This document shows positions 11,001-20,200 of a stretch of DNA of 64,000 nucleotides, piece after piece (positions within the stretch are counted from its first letter, which is position 1; each line of letters opens with the position of its first letter). Source of the DNA: Maniola hyperantus. Lineage: Eukaryota; Arthropoda; Insecta; Lepidoptera; Nymphalidae. The stretch is from the NCBI RefSeq assembly GCF_902806685.2, contig NC_048560.1, forward strand, positions 1,032,492 through 1,096,491, given 5' to 3'. Made by a program: the position numbers and the translations under genes. Below the pieces are notes generated by a model that made no database searches, was not told the DNA's origin, and saw only the letters and a program-made list of their open reading frames with translations.

Positions 11001-12845
11001 TCTGATTTTCGCCACGCGCCAAGATAGCCTTGTCGCATTGTACGGTCCACCTTTATAATCTAAATATATAAAAAGAAAAGGTGATTGACTGACTGACTGA
11101 TCTATCAACGCACAGCTCAAACTATTGGACGGATCGGGCTGGTATTTGGCATGCGGATAGCTGTTATGACGTAGGCATCCGCTAAAAAATGATTTTTGAA
11201 AATTCAATCCCTAAGGGGGGTAAATAGGGGTTTGAAATTTGTGTAGTCCACGCGGACGAAGTCGCGAGCATAAGCTAGTAAGGACTAAAATCGTACTTGT
11301 GACATGAAATTTGACATAAAAAGCTAAAATGGCGCGTGAAGTGGTTAGCGTATCACCCGGCAGGTCTGAGAAGAGCCCACAACAAACTCAGCGCCCTAAA
11401 AGTTGACGTTATGTCTGATGTTCCAGCTATTGGTGGGCCCTGGAAACGGAGCCTATGAAGCCTCGATGACGTATGCGGTGAAAGAAGACAAGTTTCTTAT
11501 TGACACGAGGGACATATCCCGAACTAACGCGTAAGTTATAGTAATCTTAATTTATCCATACTAATATTATAAATGCGAAAGTGTGTGTCTGTCTGTCTGC
11601 TAGCTTTTCACAGCCCCACAGTTTAACCGATTTTGATAATTGGTACAGAGTTAGCTTATATCCCGGGGGCTGACATTGGGGCTAATTCTGAGCACAACTT
11701 AATTTTAGAGTATTCGCATGCTCTTCTTACTAATGTAATATGAAAAGGACAGACACAGTTTGACAGTTTTAAATTTAATTTTTAGATGGTGAAACCCGTG
11801 ATTTTAGCACGCACTCGCGAACCTACTGTTTAAATTTGTATTGTGCACTAAAATTTAGAGTCTTTAAATGTGAAAGTCATGTTCCGTTCCTTTTTTAGCA
11901 TTAGTAAAAAGAGAAGGATGCAGATACTCTAAATTTAGTTTAGAGAGAGACTAGAGAATCGGGGCCAACAGCTACTTTATATTCCGGAAAGTCAAATAGT
12001 TTCCACGGGATTATTAAATGCCGATCCGTTTAACCGATTTGTATAAAACTTGGTGCAAACGGAGGTCTGACGACCTCCCTGGCGCAGTGGTAAGCGCTGT
12101 GGTCTTAATAGTGGGAGGTCCCGGGTTCGATTCCTGGCAGGGATTAGGAATTTTATAATTTCTAAATTTCTGGTCTGGTCTGGTGGGAGGCTTCGGCCGT
12201 GGCTAGTTACCACCTTACCGGCAAAGCCTTGCCGCCAAGCGATTTAGCGTTCCGGTACGATGCCGTGTAGAAACCAAAGGGGCATGGGTTTACTAAAAAA
12301 CTGCCATACCCCTTCCAGGTTAGCCCGCTTCGATCTTAGACTGCATCGTCACTTACCACCAGGTGAGATTGCAGTCAATGGCTAACTTGTATCTGAATTT
12401 ATAAAAAACAAAGGTAGCTTGCGTCCTGGCAACTTTTTATCCCGGAAAAGCAAAGAGTTCCCATGGGATCTTTAAAGTACCTAAATACACGCGTCGAAGT
12501 CGCGGGCATTATCTAGTTTATTCATATATTATTGGTCTAGTGGGGGGCTGCGGCCGTGGCTAGTTATCGCCCTACTAGCAAAGCCGTGCCGTCAAGCGAT
12601 TTAACGTTCCGTTACGATGCCGTGAAAATTTAACCCCTTTAGGGGCTAAATTATAATTAAATTATATATATTAGAATAAATAATTATTCTTAAAAAAAAA
12701 AAAATTGGGATGAAGTGGGATTGGGACACGCAGACGAAGTCGCGAGCATAAGCTAGTTATTAATATTTTCAGTTACAACAACGAGCCTCACTGCATCAGC
12801 GCTTCGCTACCGTCACTCAACATGTACTGTTATTGTAACGACTGA
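2046..12845 (+). CDS. DUF229 family protein, eleven 3' exons (5' partial)
   Basis: Exons: 2046-2199, 3505-3698, 5356-5550, 6205-6357, 6714-6921, 8080-8255, 8826-9078, 9651-9802, 10490-10649, 11427-11530 and 12773-12845 (stop TGA 12843-12845). All have AG/GT borders and every phase joins, giving 606 residues read from the first full codon. DUF229 proteins have an alkaline-phosphatase/sulfatase-like fold and are usually secreted or membrane-anchored; their substrate is unknown. Seen here: GFDST (D152), GDGT (D187), THDDFN (H320-D322), GDHG (D356-H357), all in metal-site-like positions, then LEERLP and a Cys-rich tail ending in YCYCND. The usual N-terminal signal anchor is absent because no start exon was recognised upstream. 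The introns are full of repeats. The exon at 10490 is followed by two in-frame partial copies. Family assignment is firm; activity is not inferable. Confidence 0.88.
2207..2592. repeat. Inverted-repeat element in DUF229 intron
   Basis: Arms of roughly 70-75 bp at 2207-2283 and 2523-2592 share tttattataaactagaata and the complement. About 240 bp lie between; no coding sense. Confidence 0.6.
2655..2905 (+). mobile_element. Helitron-like (Lep1-type) fragment D1
   Basis: Family D1 starts around tataaatgcgaaagtgtgt and ends gcgggcatcagctagt. This copy has the later part (ggacataggctaatttttat to cgcaggcaacagctagt). Confidence 0.55.
2928..3035 (-). repeat. Fragment of the element whose tail seeds AATAG arrays
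   Basis: gagcaactgccgagtttctt and acattccgaaccagtgtcag are shared, inverted, with 34372-34500. Here the tail is a short aataaaaaaa. Confidence 0.55.
3045..3475 (+). mobile_element. Family E interspersed repeat
   Basis: Starts aaaccggccaagttc and ends ttgaggtacggaaccctaaa. Contains cgacattttgcacga and cctacctaccaaatttcat. Probably a short retroposon; class not proven. Confidence 0.7.
3718..3945 (-). mobile_element. Helitron-like fragment D2
   Basis: Family D2 (minus sense) runs TCTAAATATATAAAAGG to GTCGCGAGCATAAGCTAGT with a gactgactgact stretch; the termini TC...CTAGT fit nonautonomous Helitrons. This copy lies in a DUF229 intron. Confidence 0.65.
3946..4320. mobile_element. Two back-to-back D1 Helitron-like copies
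   Basis: 3946-4145 is minus (ctagctgatgcccgcgact) and 4150-4320 is a degraded plus copy (gtcgcaacggtgcaacggat), meeting head to head. Confidence 0.6.
4670..5019. repeat. Large foldback: about 135-bp arms
   Basis: Arms about 4670-4806 and 4883-5019 are near-perfect complements (taaaaaccgacttcgttaca ... its complement) around a 75-bp centre. It continues into family N at 5015-5340. Confidence 0.8.
5015..5340 (+). repeat. Family N repeat
   Basis: Shares gatcgcgagcaatttactct, tcttcgaagatgttcatcag and gaagtcggtta with 20385-20668. Confidence 0.7.
5598..5940 (+). mobile_element. DNA-transposon-like family I, 343 bp
   Basis: Degenerate terminal inverted repeats: cagtgtcaccaaaacgctga and the complement of gctagcgttctggttacacc. 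The interior ggtcaacgaacgttgcg ... cattgacccgagttttgcac matches 42631-43585. Confidence 0.65.
6485..6695 (-). mobile_element. SINE-B (tRNA-derived)
   Basis: On the minus strand: gagcctcaatagctcaacgg (A-box region), then gactgaaaaccgaaaggtcg and ggttcaaac (B box), resembling tRNA-Phe, body ending in A-rich tail at 6495. Not a functional tRNA gene. Confidence 0.8.
7310..7860 (-). mobile_element. RTE-like LINE 3' end
   Basis: Minus strand encodes fragments RAMERAMLGVSL, IRNEEI, LKWQWAGHI and VQQWTSIG, ending with a gatgatgat tail near 7306. The same family lies at 26733-27130 and 58440-58935. Frames are broken. Confidence 0.75.
7930..8065 (-). mobile_element. LINE 3' end fragment with ATT tail
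   Basis: aataataataataatctttatttg tail boundary near 7930 (minus-strand poly(ATT)), followed by short coding-like sequence. Lies just before the DUF229 exon at 8080. Confidence 0.4.
8300..8720 (+). mobile_element. Family E repeat
   Basis: aaccggccaagtgcgagtca to ttgaggtacggaaccctaaa, in a DUF229 intron. Confidence 0.75.
10513..10920 (+). repeat. In-frame tandem partial triplication of a DUF229 exon (150-bp period)
   Basis: Copies lie at about 10513-10650, 10663-10800 and 10813-10920. Each carries the SIAWVMRQK...FVGAKDADGYVG coding segment. The second copy keeps the donor AAG|GTGAGT at 10799/10800; the third diverges after 10920 and meets TAG at 10953-10955. The spacer is the first bases of the intron (gtgagttgtatctta), translated without a stop. 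Copies 1 and 2 are nearly identical, so the event is recent. The only good acceptor is at 10489. Confidence 0.9.
11055..11280 (+). mobile_element. Helitron-like fragment D2
   Basis: tctaaatatataaaaagaaa to gtcgcgagcataagctagt, apparently full length. Confidence 0.7.
11555..12000 (+). mobile_element. D1 Helitron-like copy interrupted by a family L MITE
   Basis: D1 starts tccatactaatattataaat near 11555 and stops at gcttatatcccggg. Family L (11664-11968; ends cattggggctaattctg and agaatcggggccaa) follows, then D1 resumes gctactttatattccgg. This orders the insertions. Confidence 0.65.
12070..12405 (+). mobile_element. SINE-A, full length (tRNA-derived)
   Basis: Head cctccctggcgcagtggtaa (A box) and ggtcccgggttcgattcct (B box); body ggcttcggccgtggctagtt and gccgccaagcgatttagcgt; tail ctaacttgtatctgaattta. 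Other copies are labelled against this one. Confidence 0.85.
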
Positions 12846-12964
12846 GCTTGCAGTACTCTGGAAAAGTATCGTAAAACGTAAAAATGACGTAGATAACTTC
12901 CTTTTCAGCTATATAAGGCCGCGATTACACCTGTAAGTAGCTTACGTAATTAATTGACTACAAA

Positions 12965-13323
12965 GGAGATCGCCCGTGAACGGGGCCCGCTCCTGTGGCG
13001 TCGTGTCAAAACTTAAATTAAATTTCAAAAAATGTTTTATTATTTACAATTATATGTTTCATTACGACTTTTTTTTACCATATCATTGAAAGTATTAATA
13101 ATTACAATAATAATTGTAAACATCCATTTATTTTGAAGAACTATATAACCTCAATATCAGCAACATAAAAAATAAGATTTCTTTATAACCAGGATGAATA
13201 AATGGAAATCGTTTGCAAAATATGAAAAGGTAATTATTTTTCTACAAAATAAAATTAAAACCATGGTGATATAACACTTTTATTGGGGGGGGCCCAAAGC
13301 TCCTAATAAAATGGGCAATCTCC
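12965..13323 (+). mobile_element. Family K element, about 359 bp
   Basis: Starts GGAGATCGCCCGTGAACGGG, where GCCCGT and ACGGGC form a hairpin, and ends GGGCAATCTCC, giving a short terminal inverted repeat GGAGATYGCCC. Copies at 61203-61596 and 62924-63279. Confidence 0.75.
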
Positions 13324-13509
13324 AAAACTAGTGTAAATGTACTTATAAGAGTGTTTCCCCAAACATCACCCGCTTTTCCAAAAATGGCGGTCATGAACCA
13401 AAATAGTTTTAAATCAAAGATATTATTGTAACCTTTCTGTATATATAAATATTTTATTCAAAATTGATGGGGGACAAAAGTTATTAAACATTGAAATAGA
13501 TTTTCTATT

Positions 13510-13640
13510 TTATTGAGATACAAGTTAGCCCTGGACTGCAATCTCACCTGGTGGTAAGTGATGATGCAGTCTAAGATGGAAGCGGGCTAACCTGGAAGGG
13601 GTATGGCAGTTTTTATTAAACCCATGCCCCTTTTCTAAAT
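13510..13640 (-). mobile_element. SINE-A 3' fragment
   Basis: agatacaagttagccctgga and ctaacctggaaggggtatgg, reverse of the SINE-A tail. Confidence 0.7.
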
Positions 13641-15241
13641 ATTATAGTATTCCTAAATCAATAGTTTTCCTTTCATGGTACAAAAAACAATTTAATTTTT
13701 ATGTTAATATCGCTTGTGTTCGCTGCCGCGGGTACGGTTTCTATACCAAAGTGCCCGTAATTACTAATGTAAATGTACTTATAAAGAGTGTTTACATTAG
13801 TAAATTTGTCGTAAGTTAATCATGTAAGCTACTTACGTTTGTAAAACTCACAGGTGTATCCGCTGCCTTATAAAAATTACCCCTGCTTAATATTTCCAGC
13901 ATGTATGTAATTTTACCATCTAAATGTATTACAAGTAATTACTTCATTAAAAAAAAAACAAAAAAAAAACAAAATATATAAAAAAAAAAAAAAAAAATAG
14001 TCATAATATTACCGACTGCTAATATTAGCAGTGGGTAATATTATTATTATCAACTAGCAAAATATATTACTTGCAAACACAGAGGATTCAAGCTCAAGAT
14101 TACAAGGTTTTGCATGACGACAAAATCATAAAATGTTGGCGGGGGACAGGGAAGAATGCTTCGTTGTAATTGGTGGACTCAAAAATCTCGTAATCAAGAT
14201 AATGTGCGGAATGAGGGTACCGAACAGGCGTGATATACTATAGTGTGGACTAGCCACAATATTTTATTCGTCAATGAATTTTAAATAGATATCAATAAGT
14301 CAGACACAAAAAAAATAAAAAAAATATTATATAATAAGTTACTAACATTTATGATTTTAACACTATAATAATTATTTATTTATTAACAGAATCTGAGATC
14401 TGTCCCTATACTGTACCTAAATGGTACTGGTTAGAAATTCTATTCTTGTCTATGTTTAATAATATTTAGTAGGTACTTAATAAATGTTACATGGTTGGCA
14501 CACTATTTAAAATATAAATGAAATTTATATGCACAAAAACAGAACTTAGTATGTTGCATTTCAAATGTAGACCAAAACTTTAATTATTAACTTAAATAAA
14601 ACTTCTATTATAGACTGGAAAAGCGCGGCCAATAGGGAATATGCATGTAAATTTTTTTATAATTTTTAAATAATATTTAAATGCTCAATTTTTTTTAAAT
14701 AAAATTTAAAACATTGCTAAAATTTTGATCTGTTCAAACGCGGGCTTTGAATGACGTCACGATTTACGTCAGTCACCTGTCACGTGACAGTATTACTATA
14801 GAAGAAAAATTTGTAAACGTGAATCGTGACGTCACGTTCCGTTTCGATCAATAGTGATGCGTTTCGCAAATTCGAAATTTGGCATGCAGATAGCCATTAT
14901 GATGTAATGACATACGCTAATAAAGGATTTTTGAAAATTCAACCCCAAAGGGGGTAGAATTGGGGTTTGAAATTTGTGCAGTCCACTTTACTTTTACTTT
15001 CCACACTGTATAAAAAAATAAGAATTTAAAAATGGAGTTGATGTGATGCAAATGTAGGTAATTAAGTTTATTATTTAATTTTTTTTTATCAAATTAATCT
15101 ATCTGTTAATTTTGTCTCGAACTTGTTGAAGTTTTTGTTAAAATTTACTTTTTATATATATTATTTTAATAATTATGTTGTATTCGGTCTCGAGAGTAAA
15201 ATTTGTGATATTAAAATTAATATACTTACTTAAAAAGCTAA
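13641..15241. other. AT-rich intergenic DNA
   Basis: No gene seen. It holds family M at 14105-14232, an A-rich simple stretch near 13950-14000 and a D2 fragment at 14880-15000; the rest looks unique. A short ORF beginning 15175 runs into the minisatellite and is not coding. Confidence 0.5.
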
Positions 15242-15869
15242 GATCCAAGGGTAATTTTTTGCCTGTGGTTATTGGACCCTCTATTGTCCGTGGTCCGATC
15301 GCGAAGTTCTACTGGTCGATCCAAGGGAAATTTTTTGCCTGTGGTTCTTTCAATTGGACCGTTTATTGCCCGTGGTCGGATCGCGAAGTTCTACTGGTCG
15401 ATCCAAGGGTAATTTTTTGCCTGTGGTTATTGGACCCTTTATTGTCCGTGGTCCGATCGCGAAGTTCTACTGGTCGATCCAAGGGTAATTTTTTGCCTGT
15501 GGTTCTTTCAATTGGACCGTTTATTGCCCGTGGTCGGATCGCGAAGTTCTACTGGTCGATCCAAGGGTAATTTTTTGCCTGTGGTTCTTTCAATTGGACC
15601 GTTTATTGCCCGTGGTCGGATCGCGAAGTTCTACTGGTCGATCCAAGGGTAATTTTTTGCCTGTGGTTATTGGACCCTTTATTGTCCGTGGTCCGATCGC
15701 GAAGTTCTACTGGTCGATCCAAGGGTAATTTTTTGCCTGTGGTTCTTTCAATTGGACCGTTTATTGCCCGTGGTCGGATCGCGAAGTTCTACTGGTCGAT
15801 CCAAGGGTAATTTTTTGCCTGTGGTTCTTTCAATTGGACCGTTTATTGTCCGTGGTCCGATCGCGAAGT
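15242..15869 (+). repeat. Eight-copy minisatellite with two unit types (76 and 82 bp)
   Basis: Units begin gatccaaggg at 15242, 15318, 15400, 15476, 15558, 15640, 15716 and 15798. Type A (76 bp) has ggttattggaccct...gtccgtggtccgat; type B (82 bp) has ggttctttcaattggaccg...gcccgtggtcggat. Order A B A B B A B B, the last one switching to A-type sequence at its end. Confidence 0.95.
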
Positions 15870-16333
15870 TTTTGTACGCGTTCCTGTGACGCCCTATGTT
15901 GGCTCGATTCAGTGAAAAAGGTATAGCTGCCCGTGCGTGGTCGCTTTAATTATCTAGTCAAATGTAAACAAAATGACTTCTCACGCGACATTTTAACTTT
16001 GTGTGTCATTTGTCATGTCAAAATTACGATTTTAATCCTCATTTTGAAGGTGAACCGTACTTTTGACATGACAGTTACCGTTAGCCATAAAAATGGCGCG
16101 TGAAAAGTCAGTTTGTACATTCAATACATAATATTATGTACTATTTCGAAATTCTAACTCGTTTCAGTAGTACCTAGTAAGTAGTAAAAATATTGTTACT
16201 CATTAATTTTGTTTTAGCTTGTAATTGTTAAAGTAGACAATAGAAAAGTATCAAATCATTAATTTGTTTTATTTTTATTTATCAAAATCTCTATATTTAC
16301 AATAATATTTTAAACATTGCATGAATAAGACAA

Positions 16334-16555
16334 AGCGAGGCTTAGACCAGCAAGAACTTCTTGCAAGTTATTCCGCAGGTATTTGCAGAATTGTTTACAC
16401 TACGAGCAATATTGTACATTTACATACATTTGTGACTTGCGGCAAGTCCAGCAAGTTACAAAACTTGTGGAACTGAGCTTGACATGATTGTTTACACGGT
16501 AGAAATAGCTTGCGGAAGTCAACTTTGCAAGTTTTGTTGCTAATCTAAACCTCGC
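16334..16555. mobile_element. MITE-like family O
   Basis: Ends gcgaggcttagaccagcaag and the complement of gttgctaatctaaacctcgc; internal cttgcaagttatt repeats. Second copy near 52491-52740. Confidence 0.65.
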
Positions 16556-16668
16556 AAGAGGCAAAATGTACAAAAATAGAAAAGAATTTGGTATTACTGG
16601 CCTTAACAAATAACATTTAAAAATTCCAAAAAGTACAAACACATTAGATACTGCTCGATCAGGGTACA

Positions 16669-16832
16669 ATGACAGCTACAATGTCACGATCACAATCACC
16701 TCTGATTGGTTGATGCTAGCTCACTATTGGCTACAATGTATTGTTGCAACAAGTGTCGCACAAATTCAGCCAATCGGAACAATTGAGATTGTAATAATTA
16801 TTGATGCAGGTTTTAGACAATCGCCCTACAGT
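16669..16832 (+). repeat. Family H repeat
   Basis: cagctacaatgtcacgatca to gattgatgcaggttttagac, matching 33265-33426. Unclassified. Confidence 0.6.
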
Positions 16833-17129
16833 TCTCCCGCAATCGAGTAGCATATTCCTCGCAAAGTTTTACAGATAAAAACTTCGAAGTTTTTTTTCTT
16901 ATTTACTAACTCAAAATAAATAGTAGGTATTCCAAGTCCATTATCATTGCTAAGTCGTTGATAAAATAATTAACTTAAAAAAATAGAAAATTACCTAAGT
17001 ATAAGACGAAACAAGTTCGAAATTAAAAACATAGCCAGTATAAAGTGACATCTGGTGACAGAAGGGCTGGCTCATTTTTTGCGCAACGGATCAGCCTAGC
17101 TGTCCAGCGCGGAAATGCAGCTAGCTATT

Positions 17130-17135
17130 TTTATT
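17130..17135 (-). terminator. Candidate poly(A) signal of the pro-resilin-like gene
   Basis: AATAAA on the minus strand about 160 bp after the stop codon, in sequence without recognised repeats. Its use is not shown. Confidence 0.35.
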
Positions 17136-17295
17136 GTAATATTTTCAAATAAAAATTAAATGATGTGAAAAAAAAGTATAAAGTAGGGATGTACTTTTCA
17201 ATTTGAGAAGACCATGGGCAAATAGTCAAAGGGACATTCGCAAAGATTGCCCCTAGAAGTCTCCAAGACATTCGATTTTAAGCTTTGTCGTTTAA

Positions 17296-20200
17296 TTAAT
17301 AGGGTCCATTTTCGTACTGATTACTGCTGTAAGCCTGGCTGTTTCTATCGTAGCCTGCGCTAGCGCCACGCCCTGTATCTTCATAAGAGATTCGTGGTTT
17401 GTATCCGTCTTGGTCAGCCTCGTACTGTACCGTCTGCAAAAAAGGTGAATAATTTAAATATATAAAAGGAAAAGGTGACTGACTGGCTGACTGACTGATC
17501 TATCAATGCACAGCTCAAACTACTGGATGGATCGGGCTGAAATTTGGCATGCAGATAGCTATTATGACGTAGGCATCCGCTAAGAAAGGATTTTTGAAAA
17601 TTCAACCCCTAAGGGGGTGAAATAGGGGTTTGAAATTTGTGTAGTCCACGCGGACGAAGTCGCGAGCATAAGCTTTTTTTTTTTTTTTTTTTTTTAAAAG
17701 AATATTAGCCATGTTAAATGACTAATATTCCCCTTTCCTCTCCAATTAAGCGTCAGGCTTGTACTAGGAGTAGGTACGACAACAGTGCAACAGGCGGGGT
17801 TTGAACCGTCGACCTTTCGGTTTTCAGTCCACTCCTATACCGGTTGAGCTATTGAGCTTAAGCTAGTTTTATATAATTTTTTTAGAGAAATTTACCTAGG
17901 TCATAAGACTAAAACATCCAATCAGAAATCCTCATTCTGAGACGAGACTTGTGCTCAGTAGTGGACCGGCGATGGGTTGATCATGATGATGAAGACTACA
18001 AAAAGGTGTGATACACGCACCTCTAAATTTTTAGAGCTATGTAGGGAGTTCCATATTATGAGTATCTAATTATGTACAGTACGCGGCAGAAAATAATGTA
18101 CATCGGCCTTTAGAATGACATTTCGGCTTTGTAGAGCGTTGTCTCTGTCACTCATACCTATATGACGTTTTGTCGGTCTCCACGACAGAGACAATGCTCT
18201 ACAAATCTACTATCCCCTAAAGGCCGATGTACGTTATTTTCTGCCGCTACTGTAATTTAGTTGTATTGATATGCCCGAATAAGTAGCTGATACTAGTGGT
18301 TAGGACGTCCGCCTTACGGGAGGTCGTGGGTTCGATCCCTGGGACGCACCTCTAACTTTTCGAAGTTATGTGCGTTTTAAGAAAGAAACTATCACTTGCT
18401 TTAACGGTGAAGGATAATATCGTGAGAAAACCTGCATGCCTGAGAGTTTTCCATAATGTTTAAGCTGTGTAAAGTCTAGCCACTAATCTGCACATGGCAG
18501 AGTAGTAGACTATGGCCAAAAACCTCACTCTGAGAGGAGACCCGTGCTCTGTAGTGAGCTGACGATGCGATGGGTTAATCATGATGATGAATGGTGTAAT
18601 GATGTAAATATTACGACCATTACTGGCTTGATCGTGTATGGCCAGCGTAAGTTACCAGCACTCTTAAAATTTTCGAAATTCCCCTTTAGATAATAGATTC
18701 GAAGAACTCGCTTCTACTAAGAAGCCAAGCAAAATATTTAGACTTCAATCATTTCTGGAAATCTACTGTACACAAGCTAGCAAGTGAATGACCAAATATG
18801 GTACTATACCATTTTGAATGGTGTCCAAATCTGGGTAGATATTTTAAATTGTGATATTCCATATTAAGGATATTATCATAATATGCGCGCCACGACTGTT
18901 CGCGAATGTCCTTCAACAGTCGAACGGGCGTTTCGGCAATGGCCGATAATGCTACATAGGCATATGCCCTTACGAGGATTCCTTATCCGCGACAGGTCGA
19001 GATGGCAATCGGAGTATGAGGCGGGGGGACGTCCCACACCGGGTTAGCTTGGCGGCTGTGCGGGGCGTCCCCACCCCTATAGCCATCTCGACCTGTCGCC
19101 TACTATACATAGGCACATGCCGTTATTCTGATAAGAGACTCGTGCTCAGTAGTGGGCCGGTGACGGGTTGAGATGATGATGATGATGAGTTCACTAGCCT
19201 CCGTGATTAAGACGATTTTGAAGCATCATTCCTCATACGCATAATATTTTGCTATTGTTTGGAATACTCTGACTGACTGACTGATCTATCCACGCTGCAC
19301 AGCTCAAACCACTGGACGGATCGAGTTGAATGGTTTAGAGCCTCAATAGCTCAACCGGTAAAGGAGTGGACTGAAAACCGAAAGGTCGACGGTTCAAACC
19401 CCACCCGTTGCACTAAATTGTCGTACCTACTCCTAGCACAAGCCTGACGCTTAGTTGGAGAGGAAAGGGGAATATCAGTCATTTAACATGGCTAATATTC
19501 TTTAAAAAAAAAAATTGACATGCAGATAGCTATTATGACGTAGACAACCGCTAAGAAAGGATTTTTGAAAATTAAACCCCTAGGAGGGTGAAGTAGGGGT
19601 TTGAAGTTCGTGTAGTCCGTTCGGACGAAGTCGCGGGCATGAACTAGTAGTGTTACTAGTACCCACCTGTTTCCTTCCATCAGGTAACATCACGTAGTAA
19701 ACTCCCTCGGCGCGGTCTCCCTGCCTGGACTCCCGATGACCAAAGTCATTGCCCGAATACTGATCTAGGACCATGTATTCAAAATTGTAGTTTGCGGGTA
19801 CCTGAAAAATGCTCCTTATTATTTCGGTACATCTAGTTCTAAGCAGTATAAGTCCCGCAAATTGCTATTGCGCTGGAACCATGTGTCATTAAAATCGAAA
19901 TGACGTCAGCCGAAATAAAAATATACCATCAGCTCGAAACTTCAGTCATGACGTCACTAAAATGGCGGCCACACGCATTAGTACACATCGCTTCTAACCG
20001 CAGCTTGCTGGGATGTTACGGATATTATCTAGCATTTTATTACCACCTCCGTGGCGCAGTGGGAAGCGCTGTGGTCTTATTAGTGGGAGGTTCCGGGTTT
20101 GATTCCTGGCAAGGATTTGGAATTTAATAATTACTAAAACTGGTCCGGTCCAGTGGGAGGCTTCGGCCGTGGCTAGTTACCACCCTACCAGCAAAGCCGT

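Noticed and set aside
12070..12145. tRNA gene
   Set aside because: A and B boxes belong to SINE-A, repeated many times with a non-tRNA body; the same applies to SINE-B and SINE-C heads.
15175..15570. 131-residue ORF over the minisatellite
   Set aside because: Arises from stop-free repeat units; no start context or homology.
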